DNA of 29,243 nt from a virus. Location: IMG/VR virus record IMGVR_UViG_3300029263_000540, positions 1-29,243 of that record. One strand, written 5' to 3'. The position numbers and the translations under genes are program-made. Below are positions 26,257 through 29,243 of the stretch, in pieces. The notes beneath the pieces were generated by a model. It had not been told where the DNA came from and ran no database searches. It saw only the letters and a program-made list of their open reading frames with translations. Every line of letters starts with the position of its first letter. The first letter of the stretch is position 1.

Positions 26257-28147
26257 CCAGTTCTTCTTTTTTTATAGTTTTTAGGTCCACATCTATCTCA
26301 CAAGTACCACCAGCACAGGCTAATTCACCAGTCAAATTTGTGTTATCATCTAATTCAACTACCATACCTAAATCAACGTCTTTAAGTGATTCCATCATTT
26401 GGTCGTAGTCATCTTCAGTAATATCTTCAAAAGGTGCTTGTATGTAAGAACCACCATTATAAGGTAATACCGATAAACCATTATAAGCTTTTCTATTTTC
26501 CCACATCCATTCACCCGCGGCATCCCATTCATGTTCCCTTAACGATATTGTAGCAGAAACGTTATGACTATTTGACCCATTTCTGTGTCCTGCTTTTACC
26601 CATTCGGTAGCTACTTTTTTAACTCTTTCTAGTAGTTGGAATGGGGACTCAGTTCTCATTATTGACCCTTCTGGAGCTTTTTGAGGTATACTAATTACAG
26701 CTGTATCATGAGGCCTAAAGTATTCGTCTTCAACTAACTCTGGATGGTTTTCGTTTAAATAAGTATAAATCGCTTCATTCTTACCCACACGAAGTCTTCT
26801 AATATAATAATCATTATGCCATGCATGAATTCCTGATGAAGTACCTAACGTTAACGATGTCGTTCCCGCAGGTTTAACAGTTGTACATCTAGCTGATTGA
26901 TTTATCTCTATTAATTTAGATACTCTAGTATTTTCTCTTTTAACTAGACTGGCTGCCTTAGACATGTCATAGGTAAGAACTTTCCCGGAGCCAATGCCAG
27001 TCATCGATACACCAATTAAAGCATCCTTCTCTGTTGTCTCTTGCCATATTTCTCTTAAGTAATGAAATGAAGTGTATCCCGCTTGTAGTGTCCCTATAAA
27101 TGCTGCTGTTTTTACTCTTTCGTTTAAATCTTCTTGTGACTCTATATTTGATACGTTTACCTCACAGAGATTACAGAATTGATTGGGTCTTAGTGCGATT
27201 TCACAACATGGGTTAGTTCCCCAATCCTTATCATTGTTTAAATAGATACCAGGTTCTCCAGCTCCAGATAACTCAACACGTTTCCAAAGGTCCATAAAAA
27301 ACTCTTTAGTTATTTTGTGTCTCATTAAACAAGCTGAATTGTTAGCTCTACCTCTTTGTGGGTTTAACTCCCACCAATTACCAGACTTACAACCAATCAT
27401 TTGTTCGTCATCAGCACTAAATAAACTAATTAAAGCTGCTCTTCTAATTCCACCAGCCAATACAGCGTCTGCAATATGACATACAATGTCATGTACTTCA
27501 ATAGTAGATAATTGTTCCCCATTTTCTTTTTGGTTTAGTAGACCTTCAATTTTAACTAAACATTCTTTAAGTGGTTGGGGTCCTGGGGCTTTACCACCTG
27601 AGGTGATTAATCTAGCTCCTTTTGGTCTGATATCAGAATAATCAAATTCTACTCTACTACCACCTCCATTCATATACGTTTTCATAAGAACTTTGATTGA
27701 GTCTGCCCAACCTTCTATAGAGTCCCCAATTAAGAATCTTTTTTTTCTTTTTTGGTATGGTTTTTGTATCACTGGTAACTTAGCTACGTGATGTCTTTGT
27801 ACTGAGTACCCAACACCTGTTCCACCCAACAGTAAAAACATTGTTTCACTGAAAGAATCTATATGGTCAATAGGTAGGTAGGCACAATTGTAAATTCTAT
27901 TAGGTGATATTTCGATTGGTTTTCCCCCGAACTGCATACTCCTCATCGATGGTAGTACTTTCTTATTATAAACTAATTTATATTTTTCGTCAATCTCATC
28001 TTTTAGATGTGGATATCTTTTTTGGTGCATTTCCTTATTACGGGTTACCAATTCACCCCACGACTCTCTTCTATTCAGTTCTGGTAGATACTTAGCGTAC
28101 TTCATGTAGACAGTAATATCCGACAGAATCTTATTTGATACTTCCAT
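26246..28147 (-). CDS. Adenosylcobalamin-dependent ribonucleoside-triphosphate reductase, class II monomeric (633 aa)
   Basis: It reduces ribonucleotides to deoxyribonucleotides for phage DNA synthesis using a cobalamin-generated thiyl radical; oxygen is neither required nor harmful. The active site aligns with the Lactobacillus leichmannii enzyme: N312-P313-C314-C315-E316 corresponds to N406/C408/E410 (thiyl cysteine C314), C325 in 'FCNL' to C419, and C88 in 'IYNCAYLPID' to C119. The C-terminal shuttle pair C611 and C616 ('ACAGGTCEID') has the same spacing as C731/C736. Other family segments include 'PSMRSMQFGGKP' near 66-77, 'GGTGVGYS' at 108-115 and 'KPAGTTSLTLGTSSGIHAW' at 425-443. It is about 100 residues shorter than the Lactobacillus enzyme. 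It lies 17 bases after the helicase, and the leader is A/T-rich. Activity needs host cobalamin and a thioredoxin-type reductant; none is encoded in this window. Confidence 0.93.
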   Translation of the reverse strand: MEVSNKILSDITVYMKYAKYLPELNRRESWGELVTRNKEMHQKRYPHLKDEIDEKYKLVYNKKVLPSMRSMQFGGKPIEISPNRIYNCAYLPIDHIDSFSETMFLLLGGTGVGYSVQRHHVAKLPVIQKPYQKRKKRFLIGDSIEGWADSIKVLMKTYMNGGGSRVEFDYSDIRPKGARLITSGGKAPGPQPLKECLVKIEGLLNQKENGEQLSTIEVHDIVCHIADAVLAGGIRRAALISLFSADDEQMIGCKSGNWWELNPQRGRANNSACLMRHKITKEFFMDLWKRVELSGAGEPGIYLNNDKDWGTNPCCEIALRPNQFCNLCEVNVSNIESQEDLNERVKTAAFIGTLQAGYTSFHYLREIWQETTEKDALIGVSMTGIGSGKVLTYDMSKAASLVKRENTRVSKLIEINQSARCTTVKPAGTTSLTLGTSSGIHAWHNDYYIRRLRVGKNEAIYTYLNENHPELVEDEYFRPHDTAVISIPQKAPEGSIMRTESPFQLLERVKKVATEWVKAGHRNGSNSHNVSATISLREHEWDAAGEWMWENRKAYNGLSVLPYNGGSYIQAPFEDITEDDYDQMMESLKDVDLGMVVELDDNTNLTGELACAGGTCEIDVDLKTIKKEELDEA

Positions 28148-28164
28148 ATTTTAATTTTTATTAA

Positions 28165-29243
28165 TTATTTTTTATTTATTACTTGTTCCCTTCTTTGTAG
28201 AGCTTTAGCTACTCTCTCCCTATTTCTATTGGTTTTTTCTTCTTCAAAACCTAGGAACGTTTGTGTGGTTTCAGTGTTTATTTCTAATGTACCATTGTCA
28301 AATTTACAATTTTCAAAAATTACACCGTCTTTACCTAACCTAGATTTAACAACAGCTATTGTAGCTAAACCAAGTTCTTTTTGTTGTAAAGTTTTAGCTA
28401 CAGATATAATAACATGCCCTACTTGTGCTTTTTTAATGGAGCCACCCATCATGTCAGTTGTTACAACTTCAGAACTTATAGATGTTCTATTTCCTTGAGT
28501 CGCTGTCCATCCAGCTAAATCTAACTCATGGCACATACCCTCAAATTTTCTCATAACCGAACCTTCACCTTTCCATTCATCATTAAATGCCCGGTCTGGT
28601 AATATACAATCTATATAGTCTATTAAAATCATATCAAGTTTAGTACCTTCAGATATGATTTTTCTTACTTGGTTTTTAATCTGTAACATACTCATCTCAT
28701 CTGACGGTAATTTTTTTAGTATTAGTTTACCACCAGTTTTTTTCATTTCATCAGCTTTATCCAATACCGTTTCTTTATGTTCACTTAATTTGTCATTAGG
28801 TATACCAGTCCAACACGTAAAATGTTTTCTTTGTATTATCTTAGGGTTGTCCTCAAAAAATATTTGTAATACGTTGTAACCCATGTTAAATGCCGTATTA
28901 GCAAATCTAGTTAACATAGTTGTTTTCCCAACACCTGTAGGTGCTAATATAACCCCAATCTCTCCTTTAGCTAACCCACCATTTAATATGTTATCTAAAC
29001 CATCAATACCAGTAGGTACTGGGTGTCTATAATCTTCTTCTAATAATTTTTCTAACTCTGTAAAAATCTCAAAACTGCCTTGGTCACCGTCACCTATTTT
29101 AATAGCGTCACGAATTAATTCCTCACATTTATCATAACTTTCGAAATCACCTTTCTCCATTATACTTTCTACTTTACGAATAGCCTTTTTAAGTTCTTGT
29201 TGTTTACAAAAATTTAGAGATTTTTCTTTAATATCTTCCCACC
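28165..29243 (-). CDS. Replicative DNA helicase, DnaB / T4 gp41-like, 5' end cut off by window
   Basis: This is a RecA-fold hexameric helicase that unwinds the fork ahead of the replisome. Numbering from the ATG at 29160: Walker A 'APTGVGKT' at 73-80, Walker B 'MILIDYID' at 177-184 (D181), a 'TQGNR' segment at 221-225 corresponding to DnaB motif H3 (S/T-Q-x-N/S-R), and 'KSRLGKDG' at 272-279 corresponding to the motif H4/arginine-finger region. The ATG at 29160 is not the true start. The frame stays open upstream through 27 more codons to the window edge (W-E-D-I-K-E-K-S-L-N-F...K-V-E-S-I before the Met), a helical segment like the DnaB linker, so the N-terminal domain lies outside. T4 gp41 is 475 aa; about 358 codons are visible here. 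The gene ends 17 bases before the reductase. Confidence 0.9.
   Translation of the reverse strand, partial: WEDIKEKSLNFCKQQELKKAIRKVESIMEKGDFESYDKCEELIRDAIKIGDGDQGSFEIFTELEKLLEEDYRHPVPTGIDGLDNILNGGLAKGEIGVILAPTGVGKTTMLTRFANTAFNMGYNVLQIFFEDNPKIIQRKHFTCWTGIPNDKLSEHKETVLDKADEMKKTGGKLILKKLPSDEMSMLQIKNQVRKIISEGTKLDMILIDYIDCILPDRAFNDEWKGEGSVMRKFEGMCHELDLAGWTATQGNRTSISSEVVTTDMMGGSIKKAQVGHVIISVAKTLQQKELGLATIAVVKSRLGKDGVIFENCKFDNGTLEINTETTQTFLGFEEEKTNRNRERVAKALQRREQVINKK

Noticed and set aside
1-29243. tRNA genes, CRISPR arrays, insertion sequences, attachment sites or an origin
   Set aside because: Coding density leaves only two gaps of 33 and 102 bases; the others are 20 bases or less. None holds a cloverleaf, spaced direct repeats, transposase fragments or iterons.

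Overview
The window is a gene-dense, AT-rich piece of a tailed-phage genome, most likely a contractile-tail (T4-like) myovirus. Every supported gene lies on the minus strand, so the map reads from right (base 29243) to left (base 1). Adjacent genes overlap or sit within about 20 bases of each other, except for two gaps of 33 and 102 bases. No tRNA, rRNA, insertion sequence, CRISPR array or integrase is visible.

The right part (about 25836-29243) is replication and nucleotide metabolism: a DnaB/T4 gp41-like replicative helicase cut by the window edge, a monomeric adenosylcobalamin-dependent (class II) ribonucleotide reductase with all its expected catalytic cysteines, and two small cysteine-rich proteins, one a zinc-ribbon type and one matching the DUF5522 pattern. 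The helicase and the reductase support DNA replication directly.

The centre and left (1-25815) are a tail/baseplate/adhesin cluster. It opens with a recognisable GPW/gp25 baseplate wedge protein and a gp6/baseplate J-like protein. These are followed by very large or unfamiliar proteins: 1136 aa with a central membrane-type hydrophobic stretch, 597 aa, 287 aa, a 2608-aa protein with close to 200 cysteines, a small nucleotidyltransferase-fold protein, 73 aa, 302 aa, 1148 aa with a P2 gpI-like segment and a Gly-rich tail, 1275 aa with a His-rich motif and C-terminal Cys modules, and a truncated gene with SprB-like repeats. Recognisable counterparts of T4 gp7-gp12 are not apparent, so most of the distal tail appears to be lineage-specific.

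Host inference: DUF5522-type proteins and SprB-type repeats are characteristic of Bacteroidota (SprB is the flavobacterial gliding adhesin), and start codons are preceded by A/T-rich stretches rather than Shine-Dalgarno sequences, as in that phylum. A Bacteroidota host, possibly flavobacterial, is therefore my best guess. It is inferred from sequence character, not proven.

The most unusual content is the adhesin-like part of the tail cluster: the 2608-aa cysteine-rich protein built from two interleaved repeat types, a matching Cys module on the 1275-aa protein, and the membrane-segment protein beside them. A shared TATTTAT-containing motif occurs in the three intergenic gaps longer than 17 bases and may mark transcription-unit starts.
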